A stretch of DNA of 64,000 bases from Patagioenas fasciata (GCF_037038585.1 NC_092520.1:118713001-118777000); one strand, 5' to 3'. Shown: positions 1 through 13,200, numbered from the stretch's first letter. Numbers and translations are program-made. Notes: generated from the letters alone by a model not told the origin.

Positions 1-3000
1 ACCAGGACAAGGTTAGAAGAGAACTGGGCTCGGTAACATTCAACGCGAAGAATGAATGGACTCCCATTCTCACACCCCATAAACATCCTCCTGCACACCT
101 TGTTAAACACCACCCCAGAGACTGCTTTTCAAGCAGTTTTTCGTAAACTCCATGTGACCTGGATACAATGCTAGATAAAACCATTGGATAAAATACAGCA
201 CTAGAAATATGTGAACCTGGGATTAGAAGATCAGGGTGACTTAATGAGGAACCAACCTTCACATCTGGACTGCTGTGAACATTGCCCAATCCAAGGCCCC
301 TGTGGAAAATAAACCAACACATCGATAGTAATTCAGTAAAATGTACAAGAAATGTTCATTGCTAGCCCTGCAGTGATATGCAGTAGGAATTAATCTAAAA
401 ACATGATGGTAAACAACTGCTGAACCAATTTTCTTCTTTGGCTTGCAGTGCACCTGCTGTTAAAATCTCTACATTTTACTCTCTTTTTTTCTTGCAGAAA
501 TGTAAATACTCCCACATTAAATCAACTGCTTGTGTAAAGAGATACACAGTGACAAGGCCTTAGTCTATCTACACAGTGTGACAAGGAGGAAATAAAACAT
601 GTCTGCAAGTACAGTGTTTAAATGCCTGTACGCATAACACAAGCTGGCAAGTTATAAACCAATTTGTAATTATACCTCCAACTTGCTCTGAAGGACATGT
701 GCAACAGCAAACTATTAACCAGATCCTATATTACTGCAGTATTTCACCTCAAAGTGGTAGCAGACAGAAAATTCAAGACTCAATATCAGGCTCTTGTGAG
801 AGCATCCCTGGCTGCCAAACATGTGCACCAAGCCAGCATTGCTGACAATATTTGTCTGCAGATGATGCTACTTCTGGAGGCCAGTAGTTCACCATCCTAG
901 ATCTATTTTTGGTGAGCTGCTGCAAGAAAGGATAAAGTGGTATGGTTAGCTGCTCTGGGTGCCTAGTTTAAGGAACTCCTTGTTATTACCATTGTCTTAT
1001 CCTGTCCCTTCAGTTTCAGTGAGGCTGCAAAGGGCACCAAAAATCTTCTCCATTCCCCCCAAAATAGCACCAGGACTAGCAATTTTTGTTTGAGTGACAG
1101 AATGCTAGACTTTCTATTTCACTAAGTGGAAAGCCACATTTATACTCCCCTGAAGTCTCTCTGATTGCATACCATAAGCAGGTTGACAAGGAACATCACC
1201 CTGGCAATGCAACCTCAATGAGCCCTTCTGGCCAAAATTTTCAATTACGGCAACTTAAATAAAAGTGACCAGCTTGTCAGAGATATTCAGCACACTTACT
1301 TTCAACTAAGTTAGCACATTAGGAAATCAGGACACGGTTATTTTAGTGCTTATATATAGGTTAGAACCGAGCTTCAGATGCCTAAATTTGAGAACTGTGA
1401 AATGTGTCAGCAAAAGCACTATAAGAAGCCTGATCAAAATGCAATATTCTCCTTAAAGCAACATCCTAAAGAGGCACTGTAGTTCTCTTCCATATATGAC
1501 AAGCATATGAAAAGCTCTAGGATAAGGTCTCATTAAGATGCTGCAGTGAACTGCACTTTGATCTCAAGCACGTGTTCCACCTCAACCACATACTCCATGC
1601 AATGATGACTCTACTTTTGAGACGTGATGAAACAACATCTAACACAGCCCTGTGCAACCAGCTAAACATAACACCGCGACACATTTATCCTACCTAACTC
1701 TAGACTTCTAAAATGGTGTTGTGTATGCCTCAGATACTAATTGAGATTCTTATTAATTAAGGGGGAGAAACAGGCACTTTTAAGTCACGACACACGTGAC
1801 TTAGGTTAGACGTTTACATCAGGATAACATTAATCAGGCCTTAGAAATGCTGCTGTACTCCCACCAAATACAGAGGGAGTGGAAACCCTCTTTCAAACCC
1901 AGACATCTAAGTTGTACATATTACAGAAGGCCAGGCCTCATTGAGAAATGCTGATCAAGAACAGGAATCTTCCCAATGAACACTGTTGTCCTGTGTCACT
2001 GTAACAGTGACAGATAAAGACAAAGCAGGACTTTGATATTTAGCCACTAGCGTATATTGGCAGTACTTCTAACACCACACTGTACGTCAAGACCAGTAAA
2101 ACAAGATCAGAAACCAGCTGTATGCAACAGAGCCAACAAGAACTGGAAGCTAGTGTGGCTCTGCAGATTCTGCAGCAGGGTTAGCACCTACACGCGCTAC
2201 ATGGAGGGAGGTACTGTGCTACATGGACATACTAGTATGGGTGTACTAACTCCACTGCATGTGTAGTTAGGCCCAAGCACTCCTATTATTAATTAGTACG
2301 AATGATGTGGGCTCTTATATCTCTACAAACACACATCCCCAGCAGTAGATACACTGCTGAGCAGACCTGATCCATTCAGAGACACATTCAAAATAACCCT
2401 GTCAATTGCAAATATCAGCATGACCTGGTGATGATGCCCAAAGCACTTTCTGTTTAACAGAAGACATGTGGAATTGATTCCTCTCTCATACCAGTGTTAA
2501 TCATGATAAAGCCTAATAAAGTCAGAGTTAGAATTGTTTTGAATATACACTTGCATACACCAGAGAATACTGCAACTGTGTGTATTTCTCAGAGGGTTTT
2601 TTTCATTTCTTTTTTCTTATTTCTCCCTTTCCTCTGGGAGATCTCATTGCCAGTTTCAACAAAGGGCATCATCTCTATGCAGATGATATCCAACTCTACA
2701 ACTCTGTCAACTCACTCTCTGATCCCTTTCTTGCCACCTGTCTTCAACATGTCAATCAACAGATGGCTACAGCATCATTAAGGAATGCTTCAAAGGCATT
2801 CAAAATGTTTTAAAAGTCCTCTTTGTTCCATGTCTGTGGCTCTGCTATCAGTCTTCTTAATTCAGCTCTTCAGTTCTCCGCCAAAAATCTTGCTGCTATC
2901 CATAACACAGAGGTTTCATTTCCTCTTCTCCTGCTTTAAAGCTACTTCCATAATATTTACAAATGTATCCATACTGTGACATCTGCTTCTGCTGTCACAT

Positions 3001-4170
3001 TGAATGCTTTACTCTAGTTTAAAATAATGCCATTTTGTCCACTTCAGTTTTCTAAGAAACATACTTTCTAAACTCCACTATCCAATGGGCAGGAAACAGA
3101 GTACTACTCTGCTTCAAAAAGTGGAGATTCCCTCAAGAACTTTCAATACTCTACAGGTTTTCTTGAATGCAGAATCTAATTTTAAGACTTGTGAAAATAT
3201 ATTTCAGTGCCTATATCAGTAAGTCAAAGCCCTCTGATATACTTCGAAGAGTAATATGGGTTTTGCCAGAAGACAATAATATTTTGAATATTATCAAGAT
3301 ATAATTGTGTGGAACTGCACCAGATCCCCATTACGGTAGTTGTCTTTTGCTTCGCCTCAGCCCTTTCTTACCTTTTTGTCCTCAGATCTCCAAGACCCCA
3401 GAAATAAGAAAGTAAGCCCATTCCTTCACTTACCTTTTTTTTCAGTATTGTCTGCATTTTTAGGCCTTCCCTTCAAGCCACCATAACAGCAAACGGTGAC
3501 AACTCTGGCACAACCTGTTCCACAGTAGTAGTTGGGATAATAGCCCATCATAAATCTGGATCACCTCTCACAGTAAAGGAAGAATGTAAAACAAACAAAA
3601 GCGAAGTGTACCTACATGAGGAAAAGACAATGTAGTGGAAACAGGGATCTGATGTAAACCCACAGACAACTCGCTGACATACAAAATATCAAGGAAAAGA
3701 ATGATACGAGGCAAGGCTCTTCCATGTAACACCCCTTTGACAACTGCACCTGGAGAGCTTCACAGGAGTGCCTGTGAATGCTGGCAATGACAAGTTCCCA
3801 GTGTATGTTGCCCAGTGCAAAAAGGGTCTCTGAACAGATTGACACACTTTGCTCTCTAAATAAGGGTGCTATCTTTTTATTTGCTGCTGCCTCCACTTCC
3901 CCCTCATTTGTAAACCTGTAAGAGCAGTGACAACAATTGTTTGTGTAGCAGTACAACAGAAAAAGAATGATTAAATTTTATTTATTATTATTATTTATCA
4001 AATTATATTACATAGCTGTGGGATTCAAGGGTTCTCACATACTTCTACATATATGTGTCCTTTTCCTTCTGTTCCTTTCACACCCTTCTTAGTTCTAATG
4101 ACACACTCATTTTGTGTAGCAAAGAGGTGTTTTTGTCAGATTTTCGCCTTTACCTACAATATGCTGTACA
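1..4170. other. Upstream intergenic region
   Basis: AT-rich sequence with no exon I can support on either strand. All open frames are short, lack homology I recognise, and have no paired splice signals. The only interpretable content is the LINE reverse-transcriptase relic near 2600-3000, listed separately. Around 3961-4010 there is a low-complexity ATT/TTA-rich stretch. Confidence 0.6.
2600..2965 (+). mobile_element. Decayed non-LTR retrotransposon (L2/CR1-like) reverse-transcriptase relic
   Basis: The frame starting near 2580 contains the reverse-transcriptase active-site signature Y-A-D-D at 2676-2687, in the context HLYADDIQLY, typical of non-LTR retrotransposon polymerases. It continues for about 40 residues and then hits a stop at 2811-2813. 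From 2883, in another frame, a second block reads AKNLAAIHNTEVSF, which fits the downstream RT block of the pattern NLGVxxDxxLSF. The two blocks lie in the right order and at the right spacing. The sequence is therefore a frameshifted, non-functional fragment on the + strand. The style is closest to L2 or a related ancient LINE rather than recent CR1, but the family call is inference. Confidence 0.7.
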
Positions 4171-4171
4171 T

Positions 4172-4334
4172 TTACCCAGGAAGTGGTCGAATCACCATCC
4201 CTGGAGGCAATTAAAAAAAACTTGTAAATGCGATGCTTAGGGACACGGTTTAGTGGTGGACTTGGCAGTGTTTGGTTGACGGCTGGACTCGATCTTAATA
4301 GTCTCTTAGAACCTGAATGATTCTACAATTTTAT
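4172..4334 (+). repeat. CR1 LINE 3'-end fragment
   Basis: The sequence has the CR1 terminal-coding and 3'-UTR pattern in sense orientation: a segment resembling GAAGTGGTGGAGTCACCATCCC, then a region like GGTTTAGTGGTGGACTTGG, a GGACTCGATC-type segment, and a terminal ATGATTCTA-like motif near 4317-4326. It is a 5'-truncated, diverged copy. It lies just upstream of the CpG-island promoter of the PP2A subunit gene. Confidence 0.85.
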
Positions 4335-4439
4335 GTCCTCGTCTAATGGGATTTAGCAGCTGGAACAAGCAAAGGTAAGATCACGTAATCCGTCAGCTCC
4401 TCTCAGAAAGCCAGTGAGGGAAAAGCAGCCTGAGAACTG

Positions 4440-5340
4440 AGGCTGTGTCAAAGCTACCCCGTTCAGCGCAGGTGACAGCACCGGGAGCAGAGGCCATCGC
4501 GGGACCTCCGCAGCCACACAGCCCCCAAGCCCGCAGCGCAGGGCGCCGGGCGCCTCAGCACTAAACCCGCAGCTTTTGGGCGGGAGGCCCAACCGCCCAG
4601 CCCGAGCCCCTCGCTCTCCTCGCCCTGTCCCACAGCGCTGCAGTCTCGGCCCCGAGAGGGGCTCTAGCGACGAAGCAAAGGCCGATCCACCAGCTCCCCA
4701 GAGACATAGGCTGATTCCCCCCCCGCCACCCCTGCGCGGCCACGCCGGGTGCGAACTCCCGACCCCGCGCTCCCCATTAAAAACAGCAGTGCCGCAAGGG
4801 CTGCTGGGAATGCGGGGGATGAAGTGTGGGCAAAAACTAGCCCCTCCCCCTCTCGCTACCATGGTGACCGTTCGCCGCGTCGCCGTCACGTGGGAGGGCG
4901 GGCGGAGCTCTCGCGAGATGTGGGCGGGCAGGGCGGCTTGGGGCAGACCGGAAGGAGGCGCGGGTTTGAAGGCAGCGGCGGGAGGGGCGGCGCGGGGCAG
5001 GTGGGTGGTTGTGCCTCCTTTTCGCGCGTTCCCCTCGGGGTCGCTGACGCGGCGTGAAGCCGCTTCGTCTCTGAGCTGCTGAGGAGAGAGGGGCGGCCTC
5101 TGCCCCTCTGCCCGCCCGCAGCCGTCTCCTCGGGGAGCAGGTGCCAGCAGGTGTGTGGTGTCGACGGTAGTGGTTCGTTCCGCTCCTGGGGCGGTGCCGC
5201 CGTCATCCCGCCTCGGCCTGCCCGTTCTGGGCTGGCCTTTCCACAGAGCTGCCCGCTCCCCGAGGCGGCCCCCGCAGCTGCCACCCCGCGCCTGCGCTGC
5301 GGCTCGGCTGGCCCTGAGCCCGCCGCTTTTAAACGGCCCT
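4440..5340. promoter_or_regulatory. PPP2R3B: CpG-island promoter of PPP2R3B
   Basis: About 900 bp of strongly GC- and CpG-rich DNA in an otherwise AT-rich window, 1.5 kb upstream of the first coding exon. Promoter motifs cluster at 4800-4940: CTGCTGGGAATG (4801-4812, part of a ZNF143-type element), an RFX-like CTACCATGGTGACC (4856-4869), TCACGTGG (4886-4893, E-box/CRE-like), an exact TCTCGCGAGA palindrome (4909-4918), and GGGCGG Sp1 boxes. No TATA box is present, as expected for a housekeeping CpG promoter. The TSS is probably around 4920-4990 on the + strand. Antisense initiation is possible but no minus-strand gene is supported. Confidence 0.85.
4940..5150 (+). other. PPP2R3B: Predicted untranslated exon 1 of PPP2R3B (boundaries inferred)
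   Basis: Exon 2 begins at a splice acceptor upstream of the ATG, so a 5' non-coding exon is required and the CpG island is the natural site. Candidate donors are GGGGCAG|GTGGGT at 5000/5001, AGCAG|GTGCCA at 5140/5141 and CCAGCAG|GTGTGT at 5150/5151. I cannot choose among them or place the TSS from sequence alone. Confidence 0.45.
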
Positions 5341-6818
5341 TCGGTTTTGGCAACGTAATAACTGCTATTAGACATAAAGGCTTAAAAAATTTAGCTGGTG
5401 CAGTATTGTAAGACTTATAGTTCTGCTATGGGATGAAGACTGGGCTTCGATTTTAATAGCACATTCTATTGCTAGATGTTATTCATTCACGTTTTTGAGT
5501 GTTTAAATTAAACTTCTTTAGCGATGTAGTTGCATATCTTTGCTGCCTTCTACATATGGATCAAATAATGCTAAAGGCTTAAAAAAAAAAAAAAAAAAAC
5601 AACACCAGGAGGAAGCACAGGGTTTAGTTAAGCTGTGCCAGATCAGATTGTACTGTACCAGATATGATTGTGGTCATGGCAATAGTAACTTGGGTTCTGT
5701 TCTCAGTATTTATCGCTGTCTACAACTTATTCCTGTCTGCAACTACCTGAAAGGAGGTTGTAGCATGGTGGGTGTTGGTCTCTTCTCACAAATAGCAAGT
5801 GACAGGACAAGAGGAAATGGCCTCAGGTTGTACCAGAGGAGGTTTAGATTGGATATTAGAAAAAAAATTCTTTATGGAAAGGGTTGTCAGTCATTTGGAC
5901 AGGCTACCCAGGGAAGTGGTGGAGTCACCATCCCTGGAGGGGTTTAAGAGACATTTATATGAGGTTCTTAGGGGCATGGTTTAGTGCTAGAGTTAGATTA
6001 GGTTATGGTTGGACTTGATTATCCTGAGGGTCTTTTCCAGCTGAAATGATTCTGTGATTCTGTGGTTTAGCTCCAGTCCTCTGTCCTCTGGCTCTCTAAA
6101 ATATTCTGGATGCTTCAGGTGAGCACCTGAACCTGAAATTGTACTATCTCAGTTCTTGAGTCATATTGGGTTTCACATTAGCTTAAAAAAAAAAAAAAAA
6201 GTGAATGCCAAACAGATCAGTTCTTAAAATATCAAATGACTGTGCAGTACCAAGTGGGCAGGCAAATCAAATTCTGAGGAAGGGCCTTTAGGAATTCAGC
6301 TGGGCATCACTCACATGGGAATGCATCTTGTGCTGCAATATGCAAAGCAAGATTTTAAATTGGAAGCACAGACTTCAGAATGAAATTTGAGCCTTTGGTC
6401 TTAGCTCTAAATCTCTTGACTGAAAGACTCGCTTCTAAAAATCTTAATTGTGCTATCACCAAGACTTCACGTGAACTGCTGAGACACTTAGTTCTTAGCA
6501 AGTTCAATTATAAGCATTTTTGGGGGCTATTTGTTATGATGAATGTGTATTTTAATACATGTTCTTGGAAAACATTTCTTAGATGTTCCTCTTAGAGAGA
6601 ACCTGAGTGCAGTTTCTTTCTCTGCAGTCTACATCATTTGCACAGTATGATTTTAAAGAAATTATCCTCTTGATTTTGCTCTGACATATTAACGGCTTAT
6701 ACTTCCAAAATGTTGTTGTAGTTGTGTGTATATTGCAACACCTGTTGGTATGTTGAGGGAGTAAATATCAAAACTTTGTTAAAACTGTAACATTAAATAA
6801 TAGTATTTTTCTTAACAG
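5341..6818 (+). other. PPP2R3B: PPP2R3B intron 1
   Basis: The intron ends at the acceptor TTTTTCTTAACAG (6818). It holds A-tracts at 5581-5599 and 6185-6200 and a CR1 copy at about 5770-6066. No exon is supported inside it. Confidence 0.7.
5770..6066 (+). repeat. CR1 LINE 3'-end fragment
   Basis: A sense-strand CR1 copy of about 300 bp. It includes the AGTGACAGGACAAGAGG block, the CTCAGGTTGTACCAGAGGAG block, AGTGGTGGAGTCACCATCCC and the terminal TGATTCTGTGATTCTGTGG. Open reading frames across it are remnants of the CR1 C-terminal reverse-transcriptase region, not host genes. The copy is 5'-truncated, as usual for CR1. Confidence 0.93.
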
Positions 6819-7269
6819 GAATCCTGAAGTTTGTGAAACACCGAAAGTCAAGTGGAATAAGTAGATGATTGTCAAACTTTTGGTTTGAATTTGATCCAAC
6901 AAAAAGGGATACTGATAGAAAATGTCACCTGGGAAAGTTCTGAAACCTGTACTGAAAATGAAGGTGGATGAACTCTTCCGGTGCTGGTTAAGTCAGCCTG
7001 CAACTCAGCTGGCACTAAAGGACTGCTTGAGAAGAATCAAGAATGAGGAGAAAGCTGTGATTAGTAATGGAGATTCAGGCAATGGTAAAAATGAGAGATC
7101 TGCTAATAAAAATTCCAATTCCAAGCAATGCATATTGGGAGATACTGGGTTGTCTTTGATGTCTCTCAATCCTCCTCAGCTTTCTACTACTCTTCCATTG
7201 GCAACTCCAGCCACCCCAAGGAACATTTCTAATGTTAGAGCAACGCGTCGATCCTCAGGAACCAGAGTA
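6819..7269 (+). CDS. PPP2R3B: PPP2R3B exon 2 (5' UTR 6819-6921; CDS 6922-7269, residues 1-116)
   Basis: Acceptor TTAACAG ends at 6818 and the donor GTAAGT begins at 7270. The coding part is 348 nt, phase 0 at its end. It encodes the long-isoform-specific N-terminus: a conserved start, the hydrophobic DELFRCWLS segment, a Ser/Asn/Lys-rich low-complexity middle (about residues 50-75) and a conserved [17 protein letters not shown] end. The middle is expected to be disordered. The 103-nt 5' UTR carries a 7-codon upstream ORF at 6865-6888. Confidence 0.95.
6865..6888 (+). other. Upstream ORF in the 5' UTR
   Basis: An ATG 57 nt before the main start opens a 7-codon frame (MIVKLLV) ending in TGA at 6886-6888. 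Its context (G at -2, T at -3) is not strong. It could slightly reduce translation of the long isoform and would be absent from transcripts starting at the internal exon. Confidence 0.5.
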
Positions 7270-10200
7270 GTAAGTTTGTTTTTTACTCATTAGAGCTATT
7301 TGTTTAAATAGAAGTGAATTTTGTGTTTGTTGTATCAGCAAATTATTCAAGTAATTTCCCCACAGGAGGTGTCAGGAGTGGAGTGAAGCAGTGGCGCTGA
7401 ACACAAAATGTCCCTGTTTTTGTGTCATTAGCACTAGTGGCTAGGTGGCTTAAACTTCCAAAAGCATGTCTTGACTTCTTGCAGCTCTGTTGCTTTTTAT
7501 AATCCACTCATGCCTGACATAAAATGAGAAATTAATTGTTTTCTAGTTGCAATAATTTTTCTGTCAAGAGCAATATTGCCCTTGTTCTTTAAAACTGCAG
7601 GGGCATCTTAAAAATTCCATAGCCAGTACAGCTGATTAGATTTGGTATTTCTACCTGTGTTTTGAGCTGTTGTTTCAAACATCATGTTAGACTGATCTGT
7701 GTTGCAATTAATTTGCATGTTATGCTTGCTTCACTGGGTGAAAAGTCAAAACAAGTGATTCTTGCTTTCTGAAGTATTGCCTTTCCTATGCAATAAGGTT
7801 AGGGCTAGTATCTGCATTCTTGTGGTTTTTAACAGTCATGAACAAACTAGAAGTGGTGGAAAAGCTAGAAATAACATCATTATAAAAATGCAGTTTTCAA
7901 TAATGTCTTTGTGTCCACTGAGCCCTCCAGAGTTGGAGAATGAAAGAAATAATTGTAAAAGCTGAAACTTGGCTAGATAGGTCGGATAGGCATGACTAAC
8001 CCCATGTCATTTGTGAAGTACATATCACACTTAATATTAAAAGAAAAATCTAGCATTTTATTAGATATGGTAGTTTACAAAGGCTATTTAGTTTACTAAA
8101 TAGACCACAGTTGCTGGCTACCTCTTGTTTACCTTAGTTTTGTCAGAGGTAACCCAATCCAGATGTTGATGTTTCAGATGCCATGCTTTCAGTAACAGGC
8201 CCTTCCAAATGCAATGTAATTGTGGATAAATGTAAGTCCCTGTGTTTGTTTGCAGGGTTATTTTTATAACATACTGCCTTGACTGCAAATATTCCTTTGT
8301 CTACTGATACCAGGCACTATTGTTAGTACAAGACTCAAAGAATATGCATATTAACAAAGTGGTTGTTTTGGTACTGCATGGTACACTCAATGCTTTCTTT
8401 CTAAGAAGGTCTTGGTTTATAATAGACAATGCCTTTTATGCAAGAATGACACCCCTGCCCCCAACCTGAGATTTTTTTCTTAGCATTCAGTTCAGGTCAA
8501 CCTAATTTCTAGCCCTTTTCAGAAATTGTAAAAACAAAACTGGATAGAAAATGATGTGGTGACAGACAAAACTAAGCATCGTGTGTATAAGTTACCTTAT
8601 ATTAAAGGAGTTGTTAAGGTGCATGCTGTTTCTGCTATAGGACTATAAAATCATATCATTTGATAACAGTGGTAAGTTGTAAGTGGTCAACAGTCCAAAT
8701 CACTCTACATACTTGGGTATCTAACTCAATACACTGGGCAAACCTCCTGGTGTCCCAGGGAAGCCTTCTCAGGTTGGTAATGGTAGAAGTTAGAGCTGAG
8801 GATGTTTGAGTCTTGGTTACTTCTTGTCTGTTATTGGTGTGTATTGAATGTATATATTTACCTTTCCACCCACAAGAGTAACGATGCGACTGTGGTTTTG
8901 CACTAAGACATTTTATCTGAAATGTTGCATTGATTTTATAAATATTAATATTCAAATCTAGCTTGACAATTTGGAGTCCCGACTTCTTAATGTTGAGACA
9001 GCACACTTCCAATCTAAAGTTTGTCTAGATTGACTTGAAATTAATAGGGACTTGTGTTTTATGTGTAATCACTAGCCAGACAGCAGGGCATGACAACTGT
9101 TTTACTTTTTTTTCTTTATGTTCATACCATTTTATTTCCTGTTCTAGTGAAATGCAGAAAGTGAGCAGATGCACAGCTTATTCTTGTATTGGATAAAAAT
9201 AAGCAATGGAAGAGTTTCCATTAAAAGCCACTGTTACTTGATGTACTTGATTGCTAATTTGTGTACTATAATTTGTGTGTCTTCGTTGATGTCTTTAACT
9301 AGATCCCATAAAGAACTAGGAGAGATTAATGAAGTGTTATATTCTGTACTTAACTGGAATTCCTTTTGTAGTGCTGAGGGAGAACCTAGAGGGCCAGGTT
9401 GTTGGCTTTGTTTTGGTGGGTTTTGTTGTTGCTTTTTGGGGTTGTTGGTTTTTTTTGAGAAGTTTCCAAGCAATGAGAAACTTATTTGTGACTTTATTAT
9501 TCAGCTGAGCTGAAGCTTCATCCAAAAGTTTCTTAGTCTTCAGGGAGCAGGCATCAGCCCTTAAAATACCACCAAAGTTGCATAATTGCATGTTCTGCCC
9601 CAACTGTGTATTTTCTCATAGAAAGCAAAATATAACACTTTTCCTTCTCATATATCCATAAACTAACTGCTGCAGTGTCAAAAGTAATGCATCTGGTTTT
9701 GTGTACTTAATCATGGTTCACAAATCAAGCCGCAATGGTTTTACCTACCTCATTTAAGGAAGTTTGAGGTCCTTGTCTTATTTATATAAATGGAATCATA
9801 TTTTTCAGACAGCTTTTTAAAAAATAAAGCTTGTACTGTAGGTCAGATAATACAGATTTAAATTCTATGTAGCAGTCCTAGAAAATGCTAAAAGTTAACA
9901 TGCTTAACCTTGGGTGCCTGAGGGTGATATTAGGAAAGAGCTTTTACATTCAGCTATAAAGAGCTGGAGAATTACTTCTTTCAGGACTATGTAACTCAAT
10001 TTAGGCATCTTCTTGTTAAACTCTTTCTTACTGTATACAGGAATTCTCCTAATGCAGTGTACAGGCAGTAAACTCATTTTGGCAGGATACGTTTTCAGTA
10101 TCACTGAACTGAATCAATACATTTGATTATCGGTAAGGTTGCTGTACACCTTTTCCAGTTTCTTAAAATGCAACTTTTTTTGAAGGACACCAAACAATAA

Positions 10201-13200
10201 TGCCGATAACAGAAAGCTGTCATCATCAGGTTATTATTAGGTACTAAGTATGAATGTGTAGGTTTCCGTACTTGTTAGAAAAACATGTTTTGCAGAATGG
10301 AAGCATTCTTGGAAGACTTGTCTGGAAACTAATCAGATATTTAATCTTTTAGCACCTTAAACAGTAGCATATGAGCAAAACGTGTTGGTGTTCTGATGGC
10401 AACTGTTAAACAGTATTAAAAGTACTGTAGCTGACAGCTATTCTATTCAAGGAGATCTTTTCTCTTTTTCAGAGGTTAGCTTGTAATGGAAGTTTGAGGG
10501 TTATTTTTATCCAAAATTCAGAAGTTGCCATGCATTTTTGCTGAAACATTAATGTCTTGTCAGAGGAGATTTGCTGTCTTTCAAGATTGTTGAAGTCCTC
10601 CAGTGATTAGTGAGTCTAAAGTACTTTCTCAGACAGTGAAAGCACCTACATGGTCTTTATGTTAAAGAGGAAACAAAACCTGAGGTGCTTCGAAGAGGAG
10701 TTTGTTCATCTGAACAAGGCACTTAAAGCCATGTTCTGGAAAAACACTAATTCAGAATAAACTGTTGGATTAATCTACACGTACATTTTGAAATCTAGAC
10801 AGAACTTTACCAAGAAAATTCCTCTTGTGATGTATGTTACTGCAAGTGAAAACAAAACAGTGTTTGTTTAGGGTATGGGCTTGTTTTGTTTTCTTTAGGG
10901 TAGCAGTTCCCCTTCACTTGCATAGTGTCATTCAGAGTGAGGTTGGTCTCTGGCTGCATCCATTGTACCAACACTGTAATTGCAAAGTTCTGGTCATCTT
11001 CTTTATGTGATGTGAAGTGCTTGCTAGTGCTCAGTATTCTGCAAGTAGTCTTGTGATTTGTATATACTGAATGTCTTAAAACAACAGGAAATCAAAGGCA
11101 TAGAAAAGTCTCAATGTTTAAGTCTTGAATATTTTATGAGTATGCTCTTGTAAAGAAATTCTAGAGCTGTGACTTGTGACTTTCAAACTTGTCATAGCTT
11201 TCTTCTAACCCTTATCACTACTGTACATGGATTTAACAGCATTTCTGGCACTCTAGATTATCTTAAACATATGGGGTGTACACAATTGCACACTGTTCAT
11301 CATATTGTCAAAAATGCCAAGCCTCAAGGCCTAAAAGATGCCGCAGGCAAGATGTTTAATCCTAACCAGCTGGTGGGCAAGGCATCTGGGGAAACAATTC
11401 ACAGAATTCCCTTTGGGCATTTTAGGGGGTGGTGGTGCAGGGAGAATGTGATATGATCTGAAATACTTGAAAGTTATTTTCCGTTTCTCTGCAGGGTCAA
11501 CCTTTAAGATAAAGGTACTTCTCAGACTAGCTTCTGTATATCCTTTGCTGTTCCTGCTTGTTATCTTGTGACTATTATTAAAACTCATTGTCCCGTATTT
11601 CTGTAATTCATAATTTTTGTACTGCTTTACTGTATTGCTGCACAGCTTTTTTCATCGTTACCACTCTTGCCAAATTATTGTTAGCAGTTGATTCAAATGG
11701 AGTGGTGCTACTATAACCGATTTTAGTTGGAAGGGAGACTAGAATGAAACCTGTAACACTGACAGAAGTTTGAGCATAGTAACAGTTGCTTTTTGAAACA
11801 AATTAGTTCTGAGGACCTGAACGAAAGGCTAGCTGGGCTTACACCTACATCTCTTAGACCAGTGGTGGACTGTCTCTGTGTTCTGCAGGTGTGCTCTGTG
11901 TCATAAAACATCAGAAAAGAAGAATTACAGTGTTTGAATCCCGACAGCTTTTCACTGAAGTAGTTACTAAGCTTTGATGTCAACCTTGAAATTTCAACTG
12001 TCCAGTCTTACGTGTTGTCTGCATCCGAGTTATTTACTATTCCTTAATACTAGTAGCAATGTCAGATACTAACTCTGGGCTTTGTAAGCTGTATTAGCAT
12101 TGCACTGCACAGAACTGAGTGTGGTCTAGCACATACGCTCCCTAACTCCGTATTATGCAAAGCTTGTGTTAATAGTGCTGTGTCCCATCATTAAGTGGGG
12201 AGGATGGTGGACTTGGCTTCCAACTCAAGCCCGTGACTTAAAAGGCAGACTGTAAATAACCTGTTATCAAACTGATGTACTTTTGTGATGATAACAGGGC
12301 ACTATGACAGATGTCAGCACTAATGTGTTCACAATAAAGGACCTTCTGTGGTACCAACAAAGGAAGGACAGCCAGAACTTCATATTAATGTCTGGAAGAG
12401 TACAGCTATAGGTGTTCCTAGAAAATAATTATTAGTTTCAAGTGTGGTGAAATAATAGTAGTCAGCATAAGCAGCACTGGTAGTATGTTGTGTTATTCTT
12501 AAGCTTTGCTGTACTGAATAGCTTGGAATAGAAGAATCCTTATCCTGATTAGAGAACCAGGTATTCATTTTATGTATGAGAAACTGTAAGTTATTCGCTG
12601 TTGTAGGTTTTCAGCAGTGCTCCTTATTCTAACTGCATGTTGTACCCTGGGACATAAATTTCACACATTTATTTGTAGTAGTATTAAATTTGTTTACACA
12701 TTGTGCTTTGTTAGAAGAAATAGTGATCTTTTGTCCTCTTTTAGAGTGGTAGTTGCACTTGAAAGATATCTCTGTCTTTCTGGAAACTCAAATCTTTCTT
12801 ACATGCTGCATCCAGTCTTAAGAGTTTTTGGCATTTCCAGTGCTGAAAAATTGAGTTCAGAATTATACGTGGCTTTCTTCAAGTTTAAAATTCACCTGAA
12901 TCCTGACACAGGACAAACTCAAATATTTGGATGAAATTTATTTATCACAGGCAGTGCCTCCTGTGTGAGTGACTGTCATGTAAAAGCAGACAAACAAAAA
13001 AAAAGTTCATAGCTGTATGAGATCATTACTTTCTTAGAGTTGCTTCTTTCTGCCGAGTCTTTCAAAACATTTAAGTTTAATTATAGCTTTACATAAGTCA
13101 TTTGAACAGTTCATTCTTTTAACAGGTGGTCAGTCTGGGAGGAAATTAGATATTGATATAGAGGAGATAGCTTTCCTTTTTTCCTTCATGATGCTTGGGA

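Noticed and set aside
4353-5375. 340-codon open frame on the minus strand across the CpG island
   Set aside because: GC-rich DNA lacks stop codons by composition, and several other frames are open over the same interval. The translation is Ala/Gly/Pro/Arg-rich with no domain and no sensible splice or start context.
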